Source: Armillaria gallica
Lineage: Eukaryota > Basidiomycota > Agaricomycetes > Agaricales > Physalacriaceae
Assembly (NCBI GenBank): GCA_037576215.1
Contig: JBANDB010000016.1
Location: forward strand, 1,426,001-1,490,000
Length of the DNA stretch: 64,000 nt
Reading direction: 5' to 3'
The notes beneath the pieces were generated by a model. That model had not been told where the DNA came from. It saw only the letters and a list, made by a program, of their open reading frames with translations, and did no database searches. A program made the translations under genes and the position numbers. Below are positions 23,401 through 33,770 of the stretch, one piece after another (within the stretch, counting starts at the first letter, position 1; every line of letters begins with the position of its first letter).

Positions 23401-26400
23401 CCATCAGCTCCCTGTATCACCACTGTACCCGTCCGTGTTCGTGCTGTAGATGGTCAAATCTTCGCCGATATCGCGCGCCAGGTCCAAGTCGACCTGTCAT
23501 CTGTGATGGAGTACCAGCATACTCCTCTTCGTTTGATACAACGATGGCTTGGATCTGGTGAACAACTTTTCGATACGCTGTTCAATTTCAATCGGGCGAC
23601 AACGTCCCTGTCCTCGTCTCATAATCTTTGGTCAGTACTCGAGAGTAAGGCAGCCATCGATGTAAGCTACCTTCTGTTCGTTGTCCATGATCTGCGAACT
23701 CATTCTAATCATAGTATCCATTGGCTGTAGCGTTTGAAGCTAGCCCAAGCGACAACACTGCCACTCTCCTCGCTGGTTACACGTCTAGCTTTGGCTTGAG
23801 CGCCTCCGTCGCTTCTCTGTTGAGCCGTATAGCCAATCTTGTTACCGATCCTCACCAAACTTTGACGCCAACCATGCCATCACCGTCTACTAATGCGTCA
23901 GCGAAACGCGCCTCGTATGACCCTACGACCTGGTCGTCACAAGAAATTCTAGTTCGTGACGTGGTTGCCAAACTTTGCAACGTAGATCCAACTCTCATCA
24001 CCAAGGACCTTTCCTTCCTTCATCTCGGAGTCGATTCCATCACCAGCATTCGCCTTGCCCAGCAGTTAAGAGCTGAAGGCTTCGCTGTTCCTACATTCGC
24101 CATCATGCGTCATCCTTGTATAGGGGAACTTGTGAACTATGCCAACGAATCTTCTGCGGACATGACGTTGTCTGCCGATGTTGCGAACGTCTTCAAAGAA
24201 CTTCAAAAGCACCTTCGTAGCGAATACGAGCCTTCTGTTCGGCTGCTTGCTGAAGATGACGTAATCACAGCTATGTTTCCCGCAACGCCTTTGCAAACAG
24301 GGATGCTCACTCAAACAGTCGCTTCGAGCGGTCGGCTATACATGGGAGATCATGCGACTGTGCTGCATCCGTCCGTCTCCACTCAGCGCTTGAAATCTGC
24401 TTGGGAGCAAGTAATTGCATCGACCGACATCCTACGTTCCTCCTTCCTTGCATGTCCGGAAGGTGACTACACTTGGGTTGCCGCGGTTCATAGTAATGCA
24501 CCCATACGTTGGACCGAGTACTCGGTTTCTTCCGATGTAGAAATTGGTTCAGTGGGTCAGAGAATCAAGCATGCAGAAGCTATTCAGGATGAACATGCAT
24601 TCGAGGTACCGCCGCTGTCCTTCCACCTTATATGCGCTCCAGATACCCGAATTCTGATTGCGTTAATTCATCATTGGTAAGAGTTTGTTCTTTGCGTCAT
24701 ATTTCCCCACTTACATAGTGAAGTCTTTACGATGGGCTTTCTTTGCCTTCCATTTTCGACGATGTCGCCGACGCATACCGAGGACTTACCCCATTAAAGC
24801 GCCCACAATTCTCCGAAGCGGTACCGTTTATCCTGCATAGCTCTAAAGACGAGTCAGACTTTTGGCGAAAACGTTTGTCGAAGTTCTCTCCTGCACCATT
24901 ACCAAGGAGGGAGGGAACTACGGCATGCGGATACCTTGCTCGAACTCTACTGAGCCTTCCTGAAGGCGCACTCCATTCAATCAAAATGTTAGGCGTGACT
25001 GTCCAAGCCGTTGCTCTTCTAGCATGGTGGGTGATTACCTAAATTGTCGTTCAGATGCCTTACATTTTCTTAGGGGCAAAACGTTGGCTAGTATCACAGG
25101 CTCGCCGGATGTCGTCTTTGGACAAGTCGTCTCTGGCCGTACGATCGACCTTGACAACGCATTACATGCCAGCGGTCCGCTTTTCAAGTGAGGACCATTT
25201 CTTTTGATCCAGAAAACCCTTTTATGACGATGTAACTACAGCACTATACCATTCCGTTTCACATTATCCGAATTGGCTTGGACAAATGCCGAGGCCGCTC
25301 AGGCGCAGCATGCATCGAACGTACAAAGTGAACCCCACCATCATGTACCCCTTCGTCTTATACAACGAAAGTGGCGCGCGGACACTTCCACCGGAGAATC
25401 GCTCTTTGACACCTTATTTGTGTTCCAGCAGCATACCGGAGAGCAAAGCCGATCACGATCAGAATTGTGGGCTCCATATAGCCTGTCAAGCGACGCGTCA
25501 CCAGCCGAAGTTGGTCTTTTGTTCTGGGTTATGTAAATGCCTTACTAACTTGTTTTCCTCAGTATCCTTTGAATCTCGAAATTATTCACGCAAATGACGT
25601 TCTGGAGATTAGGGCGGGGTGCCAGTCTCAAGTGTTTTCTGAGGACGAACTCCGAGGCACCCTTGAGATCTTACGAGAGACCCTTCAAAACATCATCCTT
25701 AACCCTTCGGATAGTGTCCTGAGCTATCCCCCCAACCTTCGAGAGGTAGCCACTATCGTTCAGAAAAGCATCATGCCTTCATCCTCTAAAAGTCATGCCG
25801 ATGAACATGAACCCATTCGAGAACTTTCGCCGAATGAGACGCTTTTACGTGCTGTCTTTTCGAACATCTCTAGAATACCTCTCGAACGTATAGGGCCTCA
25901 TACACCACTTTACGCCCTTGGACTAGACTCTATTGCTGCGATTCAGATCGCATCTAGATGCCGAAGTCAGGGACTCGACATCGCAGTATCGGACGTATTT
26001 GCGGGTGAGACGATTGCCGGCATCTGTAGGAATTATGAGGCATCTCAAAACTCTGCTCGTGAGGCGTTATCTGCGAGAGAACTCGTACAAGAACACGAGC
26101 GCGCACAGGCGTTGGAGCTCTTGGGTCTCAGAGATGAGGACGTTGAGGAAGTACTACCTGTCCTACCTGTATGTTTTGATCAAACCTAATTCTTCAATGC
26201 TGGAAACTAATGTTTTCGTTTAGGGTCAGTACTATCACCTTTGCGCGTGGCTCAACTGCGGCGGCACATTTTACGAGCCAGTTTTCGTCTACAAACCCTC
26301 CGAACAGCTTGACGTTGATAGACTACGTCAGGCATGGGATGCTCTTCGGAAACGTCACAGCATCCTCCGCACCGCGTTTGCCGCAACGTCCTCTTCCAGT

Positions 26401-27666
26401 GTTCTTCAAGTTGTTGAAAGGGACCTCCCGAAGAGCGATCTAAGCTGGAGCTTTGCAGAATATGACGAGGATTTCGAGCGATGCGTCAAAGAGCAAATAC
26501 GAACAGAATACCGCCGACCGTCGACCTTGTTTACTCCGTCAGGCCGTATCAAGCTTGTGCGAGTAGGAAACCATGACGCGCTGTTACTCATGCTTCATCA
26601 TGCTACGTACGGTAAGAGACCGCTGACCTGAGAACGATACGTCTGCTAATACATTATTGCTACTAGATGCCTGGTCTGTCCCTCTTCTAGTTGCAGACTT
26701 GTGCGCATTATACCAAGGCTTTGACTGCAAGAGTGCTCCAGACTTTACCGGGTTCGTCAAACATGTCTCTACTACGTCGGATAAGGCTGCCGAAGCTGCA
26801 TTTTGGCGGAACTCGTTAAAGATTAACGGATCTTCCCTTCTGGGACCTAAACACACCTGCTCAGATCTGAAGCAGGTCTTCGTGCGGGCTCCTGCTATCA
26901 TCAGTTCGACGGACTCGTTGCAGTCACGCTGTCAGGCCGCTGGCCTTGGCCTTCAAGCTTTGGTGTTGGCAGTTTGGGGTCGTGTAGGTCAGAGCCTGAC
27001 AGGACAAGACTCTCCTGTGTTGGGTGTGTATCACACCAGTCGCGCGGCGTCATTCGACCATCTCGAGAGGCTCGCAGGGCCTTGCGTCAATATTCTGCCT
27101 ATGTGTATCCCAGCAGCTGGTCCCGGCCAAGTTGGCCAAGTAGCGCGTCAAGTTCAAGTGGATCTCGGAAGGCGTACTGCATTTGAACAAAGCGCCTTAC
27201 CGGAGATTCTGAATTGGGTTCAACACGACGGGCCCCTTTTTAATATCTTCATCAATCTGCTTTGGCATGGCAACAAGATCCGGACGATCTCTCAGGACTC
27301 GCTTCTGCGGATTTTCCCTGTACGCGTGTTTTAATTATTTGTGGCTTGGACAATTTGCTGATCGTTCCTAACAAGGTTGGAGTACCGACTGACTACGCTG
27401 CTGAAGAGCCTTTCGAGCTTCGGTCGTCGGTCGACGCGTTGGATCTCTCTCATCTTCCCAAGGTATGTGTATTGCTTGCACTGCTATGAATTAGTTCTGA
27501 TTGATGATGCTAGCATGGATTGTACATTGATGTCGCTTTGAATGCGGAAACGAACACGATTGGGGTTGCTGCTCGCTGTCATGAAGTCATTCTGAATGAG
27601 GAAGAGCTTCGGGCAGTAATTGATAGTTTTGCGGAAGGAGTAAAGGCTGCTATGGACGAACTGTAA
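11497..27666 (+). CDS. Ferrichrome-type siderophore non-ribosomal peptide synthetase
   Basis: This is a giant gene with roughly two dozen short introns; the product is about 4,800 residues. Domains read A1 (12120-13850; LFTSGSTGKPKG, GPTEAAIN, YRTGDRARV, A10 Lys), T1 (LGIDSLRGV near 14035), C1 (HHALFDG), A2 (15830-17990; WTSGTTGAPKG, YGPAEAT, YLTGDIVR, NKVDRK), T2 (LGIDSIRAV), C2 (HHALYDA), a degenerate A3 (19960-22070), T3 (LGIDSLSAI), C3 (HHAIYDG), T4 (LGVDSITSI), C4 (HHCLYDG), T5 (LGLDSIAAI), C5 (HHATYDA). This order, ending in extra T-C pairs, is the ferrichrome synthetase layout. It would join N5-acyl-N5-hydroxyornithines with small amino acids into a cyclic iron chelator in the cytosol. 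All five T serines and all five C His-His-Asp motifs are intact. The start is the first in-frame ATG after a stop-rich leader. No siderophore tailoring gene lies beside it. Confidence 0.93.
19960..22070 (+). other. Degenerate third adenylation domain of the NRPS
   Basis: The fold is still recognisable: VAHWIRR-type A1/A2 core, then DGHLLELLLPLRTG, GVTHAMF.PAWLERKGV, AFGLSETAG and a closing PLANVFSSQVDHKRLK. The catalytic signatures are changed. The P-loop position reads MFGDGHLSTSRP instead of TSGTTGxPKG. A7 is LRTGSAARV (Asp lost). The A8 region reads LQERKLDLAGISD (Gly-Arg lost). A10 has SSQVDHK in place of GKVDRK, losing the lysine. It is probably non-adenylating. Introns were checked; the open frame is continuous through these motifs. 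Confidence 0.8.
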
Positions 27667-28357
27667 TCCATTATTTAAAGTACAATAATTGTTCAAGAAA
27701 TACAAGGCTAATTTTGTCATTTGATTCCGTAGCTCGGTGGGCTTAATGACGGGCTTGGATGGGCACTGGGACCGCACGATCTGCATCTACGTCGCGTATC
27801 CACTCTTTAGGAAACGGTGGCAATGCTTTCGAGTCGGCTGGAGAATTTACGTAGCGGGTTTGTGACGGGAAACCAAGATGCCACAGGTTTTTCCGAGTGA
27901 AATTGATGTGTACGGCTGCCGCGATAATAGAAAGTGTCTTGATCTATAGTAGCTACGGGGTTACAGCCAAGTCAGCCAAGTGAAGATCACCTTATGTTAA
28001 TCCCGGGGCACGGCGGCCCGGAGAGGTATTCTGATCCCGGATTTTGACGTTCTTTTCCACGTTTCTGTCACTTCTTCTGTGCGATCACGATGACAGTTCC
28101 TCAGGCTCAGAAATGCGTCTCGGGCCCCCTTCTCAGACTTCCGGAGTTTTATTCGTCGGTGTCTTCTCGGAGTCGAACGTGTTCCAGCTCTAGTTCAGCA
28201 TCAAAATAACGGCCATGGCCATACAACCGAGAAGGATCCGGTTGCTACTGGATTATTGGCATTTTTGTCCTTTTCTCTGTGACCTGCATGCTCGGCGACA
28301 CCCTCGTAGGCTACGTTTAGCGAGTCAGAATTCCCAGATATTCTCCGGTCAGGCTCG
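27667..28357. other. Intergenic, NRPS 3' flank and GH7 promoter
   Basis: No gene is seen. Two CCGGAG sequences near 28018 and 28140 fit the loose CreA/Cre1 SYGGRG consensus, but such matches are frequent by chance. Confidence 0.4.
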
Positions 28358-28364
28358 TATATAA
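28358..28364 (+). promoter_or_regulatory. TATA box of the GH7 gene
   Basis: TATATAA lies 56 bp upstream of the cellobiohydrolase ATG, followed by a C/A-rich leader typical of strongly expressed fungal secretory genes. Confidence 0.6.
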
Positions 28365-28419
28365 ACTGGGTCTCTCGCCTCAGGATCAACATCAATCCAA
28401 TCCGCTCACTACAACTAAA

Positions 28420-29835
28420 ATGTACAGCGTTGCTGCTCTCGTCGCTTTCACCCTCCTTCGTTCTGCCCGGGGCCAGCAGGTTGGCACCTATACCACGGAA
28501 ACCCATCCCACTCTCACCGTCCAAGAATGTACATCTGGTGGTAGCTGTACCTCGCAGTCCAAGTCAGTTGTCCTCGACGCGAACTGGCGCTGGCTCCACA
28601 GCACCAGCGGCTACACGAATTGCTACACCGGCAACGAGTGGGACACCTCTATCTGCTCTGACGTCGACACTTGCACGTCGAGCTGTGCCCTGGACGGTGC
28701 AGACTACTCTGGCACCTACGGTATCACCACCGACGATGACGCTCTTACTCTGAAGTTCATCACTGGCTCCAACATTGGCAGCCGTGTATATCTTCTCGAC
28801 GACGAGAACACGTACCAGATGTTCAACTTGAAGAACAAAGAGTTCACCTTCGATGTCGACATGTCGACTCTCCCTTGCGGCCTCAACGGAGCTTTGTACT
28901 TTGTGGAGATGGATTCAGACGGTGGAAAGTCGGCGTACTCCACGAACAAGGCTGGTGCCAAGTACGGAACTGGTTACTGTGACACCCAGTGCCCCCATGA
29001 CCTTAAGTTCATCAACGGAGAGGTGTGTATTTTCTTACGTCTGCTCCCTTCCTCTTTCTCACACTCTTAAAAGGCCAACATTCTTGACTGGACTCCTTCC
29101 GACAGCGACTCCAACTCCGGAACCGGTTACTATGGCTCGTGCTGCAATGAGATGGACGTCTGGGAAGCCAACTCCCAGGCGGCCGCCTACACTCCTCATG
29201 TTTGCAATATTACCGGACAGCAACGCTGCTCCGGCACCGACTGCGGTGATGATGACGAGAGGTACGACGGAGTGTGTGACAAGGATGGTTGCGATTTCAA
29301 CTCGTACCGCATGGGAGACAAGACCTTCCTCGGCACCGGTCTGACCGTCGATACCAGCTCCAAGTTCACCGTCGTCACCCAATTCATCACCTCCGACAAT
29401 ACCACTTCCGGCGACCTCGTCGAAATCCGTCGTATCTACGTTCAGGACGGCAAAATCATCCAGAACTCCGCTACGAACATCGACGGCATGGACTCGTACA
29501 ACTCCGTCACAGACGACTTCTGCGCCGCCCAGAAGACTGCCTTTGGCGACACCAACTCTTTCGCTAGCCGTGGTGGATTGGCGGTCATGGGTGATGCCTT
29601 CGAGTCTGGCATGGCCTTGGTTATGAGTGTCTGGGATGACCACACTGCGAACATGTTGTGGCTTGACAGTGACTACCCCAGCGACGCTGACGCCTCCGAC
29701 CCTGGTGTCTCCCGTGGACCTTGCTTGGCAAGCTCTGGCGCACCAACTGACGTCGAGTCATCGGCTACCAGCGCCTATGTCGTCTTCTCGAACATCAAGT
29801 ACGGTGATCTGGGATCCACCTTCAGTAGCTCATAA
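28420..29835 (+). CDS. GH7 cellobiohydrolase (reducing-end type), no CBM1
   Basis: Two exons (28420-29022 and 29074-29835) with a 51-nt intron encode 454 residues. A signal peptide (hydrophobic [18 protein letters not shown]) precedes a mature Gln-Gln start. The catalytic signature [11 protein letters not shown] (near 29140) holds both acidic residues of the retaining mechanism (E-x-D-x-x-E). Many Cys pairs and the closing [13 protein letters not shown] match family 7 cellobiohydrolases. The reaction is processive release of cellobiose from cellulose chain ends outside the cell. The protein ends right after the catalytic core, without Ser/Thr linker or family-1 binding module, as in many basidiomycete GH7 isoforms. 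An endoglucanase is less likely given the length and loop sequences. No frame damage is seen. Confidence 0.95.
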
Positions 29836-30535
29836 ATGTCAGCTTTTTCCCTTTCTTTCCTCTATCTCGACGCTCACTCTCAGCCTTTAGACAAGACGTA
29901 CATATTCGTCCTTGGCTGCTTTCGTTCTTATTTCTACAAGTCAGTTTAAATGTCTCTTCATCGGTGGTATCTTATTAAAATTCTTATCAGATCGTCTACT
30001 TCTGTCTTCACCTTCATTTGTTTCCTCTTTTCCTTTTCAGCTGGTCTGATAGATTGTCAGTGACTGTAGGCCTTGAAATTTGCCCAAACTTTTCGCCACA
30101 CCGTTGATCATCGCTTATCAAATTCTTACACATCGTTATACAATAAAATGGCGCCTGATAGATACTAGAACCGCATAGATACAATCCGCACTACAGAAAC
30201 GAATAAGAATCTTTACTCAATCTCTAATGGATAACTGATGTGCTCAGGCTGTTGCCAAGCTGCTGCAGTCGACTCTAAATTAAGATGATGAATATGTACC
30301 GCAGTCTCTCACTTTCTGAGCGCGGCTTTTAGCACAGATCTCGTTCCGCATCTGTTGCATCCGATACAGGGTTTTTCTTTGAACAAATCAAATTTTAAAA
30401 ATCGCAAACTCGTCCTTCTGGTTATCGGTCCGGTATCCGGGCCGAAAGGAATCTCCGCTCCAAACACCACCCCTTTGTTCCGGTACACAAACTACCACAG
30501 CGCCCTCATAATTGTGACCCTCACCATGAACCACC
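29836..30535. other. Intergenic, no supported gene
   Basis: This is the 3' flank of the GH7 gene and AT-rich unrecognised sequence. A TTATCAGAT at 29984 matches the iron-GATA core in reverse but lies downstream of a gene end. Confidence 0.5.
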
Positions 30536-30539
30536 ATCA

Positions 30540-30895
30540 CCTTCGTTGCAGTCAGAGCAGTCATAGGCTACAGTTCTGCGACAGACACGCGATTTCGTGA
30601 TGAAATCGCGTCTCTCTTTCTTCGCAGATCCTGGATGCCTGCGTTCCGTAGCAGTCATAGGCTCTGGTATTGCACCAGGCATGTCGCATTGGCTAAATCG
30701 TCTGCCTGATTGTTTGCAGTACCCCGAGACCTGCGTTCCTTTGCAGTCATAGGCTCTGACGCTGCGACAGGCGTGCCGTTTTAGTACGAAACGCACGCTT
30801 GCTTCCTCGCAGTCTCTGAGACCTGCGTTTTGTTGCAGTCATAGGTCCGTGCACCCTTACAGACACACTGTTTCTTCACCCAAACAGTGATCTGG
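30540..30895 (+). repeat. Tandem ~92-bp repeats, each with a hairpin
   Basis: The motif GCAGTCATAGG begins at 30557, 30651, 30743 and 30835 (spacing 94, 92, 92), preceded in copies 2-4 by CCTGCGTT. About 30 nt after each motif is an inverted repeat whose sequence differs between copies. Copy 1 has ACGCGATTTC/GAAATCGCGT (30587-30611). Copy 2 has CAGGCA...TGCCTG with inner CG(C)ATT/AATCG (30676-30708). Copy 3 has GCGTG(C)CGTTT/AAACGCACGC (30771-30798). Copy 4 has CACTGTTT/AAACAGTG (30866-30889). Stem kept while sequence changes hints at a selected structure. Confidence 0.7.
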
Positions 30896-31149
30896 GCTAC
30901 AGAGTGCTCGGTATCTGCGTTCCCTGTCACCATTGTTCGTGTTCCGTGCTATGGTTTCGTGGTTGTGGCCCCCATCTCCTTGCTTCGTATGCCTGCCAGT
31001 CGGATGGTCCGTGCGTATATATGTCTCACCCTGTCTCAGATTCAGTAAGGGCTTGACCTCACCGCTCGTGTAACGTCTGCGCCTCAACGTTATTGCTCAT
31101 CTTGTCAGAATGATATCGATTCCTTTGTTCTGCACTGTTCCCAGAAATT

Positions 31150-31520
31150 TTCATTGCGATACGACACCGAAGACTGAAGTCAACGGCTTTTGTGACTCAC
31201 TTCCATTCATATCTCTTGGCACCAGTGGCCACACACCGAAAAGTGTTGGGGCGCTTATACCGTCCTCGGGTCAGTGGAGCCTGAGCGCCGTCGGTCCCGT
31301 GTGGTCAAATAATGTCTGTGCTGTTACTGTCGTCGCGATGTGGAGGATAAGTTCATGTCCTCTCATATTACAATGTTTCCTAACTAGTAGCAGGCGCTGC
31401 CATCTGAGTTTTGTCACAACGTTTTCCGCATCGCGTCCCCCCCCCCCCCCTTCTCATCATTCTCATCACGCGCTCCCACAGGTTTTGTCGTTGTTTTGTC
31501 GGTATACAACTTCTACTCCA
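31150..31520 (+). mobile_element. LINE-like 3'-end relic, copy 1 (heavily broken)
   Basis: The sequence aligns with 31880-32240 in copy 2. Shared landmarks are TCTCTTGGCACCAGTG/TCTCTTGGTGCCAGT, CACACCGAAAAG, GTTACTGTCG, GTGGAGGATRA and TTTTCCGCAT. Frames are scrambled and a run of about 14 C interrupts it near 31438-31450. It is a non-functional remnant. Confidence 0.6.
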
Positions 31521-31651
31521 GACCAATGATGTTGGCAAGATGCATTTCTCGCTATCTCCACCTATGTCTTTACCAACGTATTGCCGAATGATCATTTCCT
31601 CTCCTACGCATTGGCTGCATCAGCCTTGCTGTTAATGGAAAATCATCTTGG

Positions 31652-32299
31652 ATGTCAGATCTCATTCACGCTCCTGGCCGCCTCCCCCACCCCATATACC
31701 TTGACGTGTCTCGTCATTGGCTACCTGTAGACATCGATAATCTCATCGAGACCGTTGAACGCTCCTGCTTGAAAGACATCGACGACTTCATGGCCTCATC
31801 TCCAAAGGCCCTGCTTTTGCATCATTGTTCTCCTCATGCAGCACATCTCCATAACAACCATGCCAGTCATTCGGTTGTGTCTGCCTTCAGTTCGTATCTC
31901 TTGGTGCCAGTCCCCGCACACCGAAAAGCGTTGATCCGCTTACTAACGTCCTCGCACACACTTGCTGTGGAGGTTCTCAGATGGGCAGAGCGTCGTCGGT
32001 CTTCCATTCCGCGGGATGAGGGCTTGTGTCGTTACTGTCGCTGGGAAGTGGAGGATGAAGCTCATGTTTTGTTATATTGCGAGGGTTCACATGACTTGCG
32101 TGAATTTTTTCATAAGATTTTCCGCATTGCGTGCAGCTCTCTTTCGTCTTCCTTACGCGCCGCTCCCACGGGTTTCGATGTGATACGGCTCCTGCTTCAG
32201 ACAGACAACATTGATATTCGGTGCTCGTTTGCTAAATTTGTCTACAATGTTTTCGGGATCTATCAGCGTCTCCCTGTATTTAGTCCATACTCAAAATGA
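31652..32299 (+). mobile_element. LINE-type retrotransposon C-terminal relic, copy 2
   Basis: An open frame of 215 codons contains SIPRDEGLCRYCRWEVEDEAH followed by VLLYCEG. This is the zinc-knuckle-like C.xC..VEDExHxLxxC pattern found at the C-terminus of basidiomycete non-LTR retrotransposon polyproteins, after the reverse transcriptase. No RT, endonuclease or gag was found upstream, as expected for a 5'-truncated insertion. It is possibly still transcribed but cannot encode a complete element. Confidence 0.6.
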
Positions 32300-33733
32300 T
32301 ATTGTACCCCTTCTCATCTTCTTCCGCTTCTGTCCTCACCAATGTACCCCACGAAGTGTCTCTACTCCGCGAGACGTACGCAACCGTGCGATCAAAACGG
32401 TACGAGCCTTCGCGGCCACAGCAACATGGCTCGCCATGTCAGGGCTGTGGACCCGGCCGTTTCCTGATTGGGACCTTGTGCCGGTAACAACGCCAACACA
32501 CCAACACCAGGACCGGCTCCAGCAACGACTGAAGCTTTAATCTGTTTGCGCCTTTTACAAGCTTATCTTCATTCAGTCGGACTAGCTGTCGCTGGGGAAA
32601 TGTTACTCCCGCAATTTGCCCTGCTTCTAAAGAACGTCAAGATGAACATTCATGTTTCATTCGATTTTAGTTGATTCTGCCTTGGCGTTTAGCTGGCTCT
32701 TCGGTCATTAATTTATTCCACGGACACTAAACTTTTCGCCGGAATCATGCTGGATGCTCAAGACCATGTTCGATAACGACATGCGATTCCAGGTTGCGTC
32801 TGGATAAATCCAAGGTTTCTACCTTTCACCAATGTACGTCAGACTCGTCCTACATATATGACGATTTCTACAGCTAGATGCGGCAGACGTATTGGCAATC
32901 GAGCCGCGTGTGTCTCATGAAGCACAACAAGACATGAGGACCTTGGCAACCTGTGTGCATCTCACACAGATTTCCATTGAACTGGTGGTAACCCACATCA
33001 ATTCTGAAGATCCGGCCCTGAGGCCTGATTCTCCAAATCCACATCCTCGACAGTTACATGCAGATCCGAAGTCCACATTAAAACCGAGTACATCCACCTA
33101 TACCCGCCAACGTGTGTACGCCTTCAGAATGTTTCACCACGCCAGCCACGCCGACAGCTTTACATGATCCTTCATTCATCGGATCCCAATCGGTCACTTT
33201 TCACACCATGCGTCATCAATCAAAGAGGCTTGGGTGTTTCTCCATTTTCTGTGAGGACACTAAGCCAAAAAGTTGCTAGGAGAGACTGAATAGACCCTCA
33301 CACAGGTTTGTATGCACCTGGCGATGTTGTCTGTGTCATCCCACCATCACAGCGATTCGGTATTTGATCTGGACCCGGGTTGATCGCGACCAGGAATTTG
33401 AGTAAAACGTAGGGTCAAGTTGGGGTCAAGGCAAGATAATTGAAATGAAGACTGTCTCAAGACGTGGGACGTGGCTAGTGCAGAGGCCCACAGTCACTCA
33501 ATAAATCACCGGGAGAGTTACAGCTAGCTACAGTATGAGTGCTTGTGAGTCTGCGTTGATATCTCGGTCACAAGTCTTCGTCAAGGTCTTAGTTGTCGTC
33601 CTTGTTCGTTGTAGCTGTTTCACGACGCGTCTTTGCCGTTATCTTGCCCTGATACCGCATGCTGCTTTCGGTTCCTCCGGACCACCGGCTTGGTGACGTC
33701 TTTGTTGTTGGTCAAATCAATGAATCGAAGCAC
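32300..33733. other. Intergenic, no supported gene
   Basis: This is unrecognised sequence between the LINE relic and the aldo-keto reductase gene. Short frames without motifs only. Confidence 0.5.
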
Positions 33734-33740
33734 ATATAAG
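33734..33740 (+). promoter_or_regulatory. Possible TATA element of the reductase gene
   Basis: ATATAAG lies 31-37 bp upstream of the ATG at 33771. The spacing is short for a TATA-to-ATG distance, so the assignment is tentative. Confidence 0.3.
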
Positions 33741-33770
33741 CTTTGAGGGCGGGAGCTTTACTATCAGCCC

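Noticed and set aside
28201..28524. Minus-strand open frame across the GH7 promoter and signal peptide
   Set aside because: Antisense shadow of the GH7 gene without motifs.
29059..29643. 194-codon minus-strand frame inside the GH7 gene
   Set aside because: Shadow caused by strong codon bias of the cellobiohydrolase; composition is low-complexity Val/Gly/Asp.
29984..29992. Reverse iron-GATA core TTATCAGAT
   Set aside because: Single copy, lies downstream of the cellulase gene end with no iron gene promoter nearby; likely chance.
30588..30610. The unit-1 hairpin as a Rho-independent-type terminator
   Set aside because: Fungal nuclear genes do not use such terminators and no T-run follows; better explained as part of the repeated hairpin series.
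31437..31450. Poly-C run as a regulatory or recombination signal
   Set aside because: A simple homopolymer inside a decayed LINE copy; may even be an assembly or sequencing effect.
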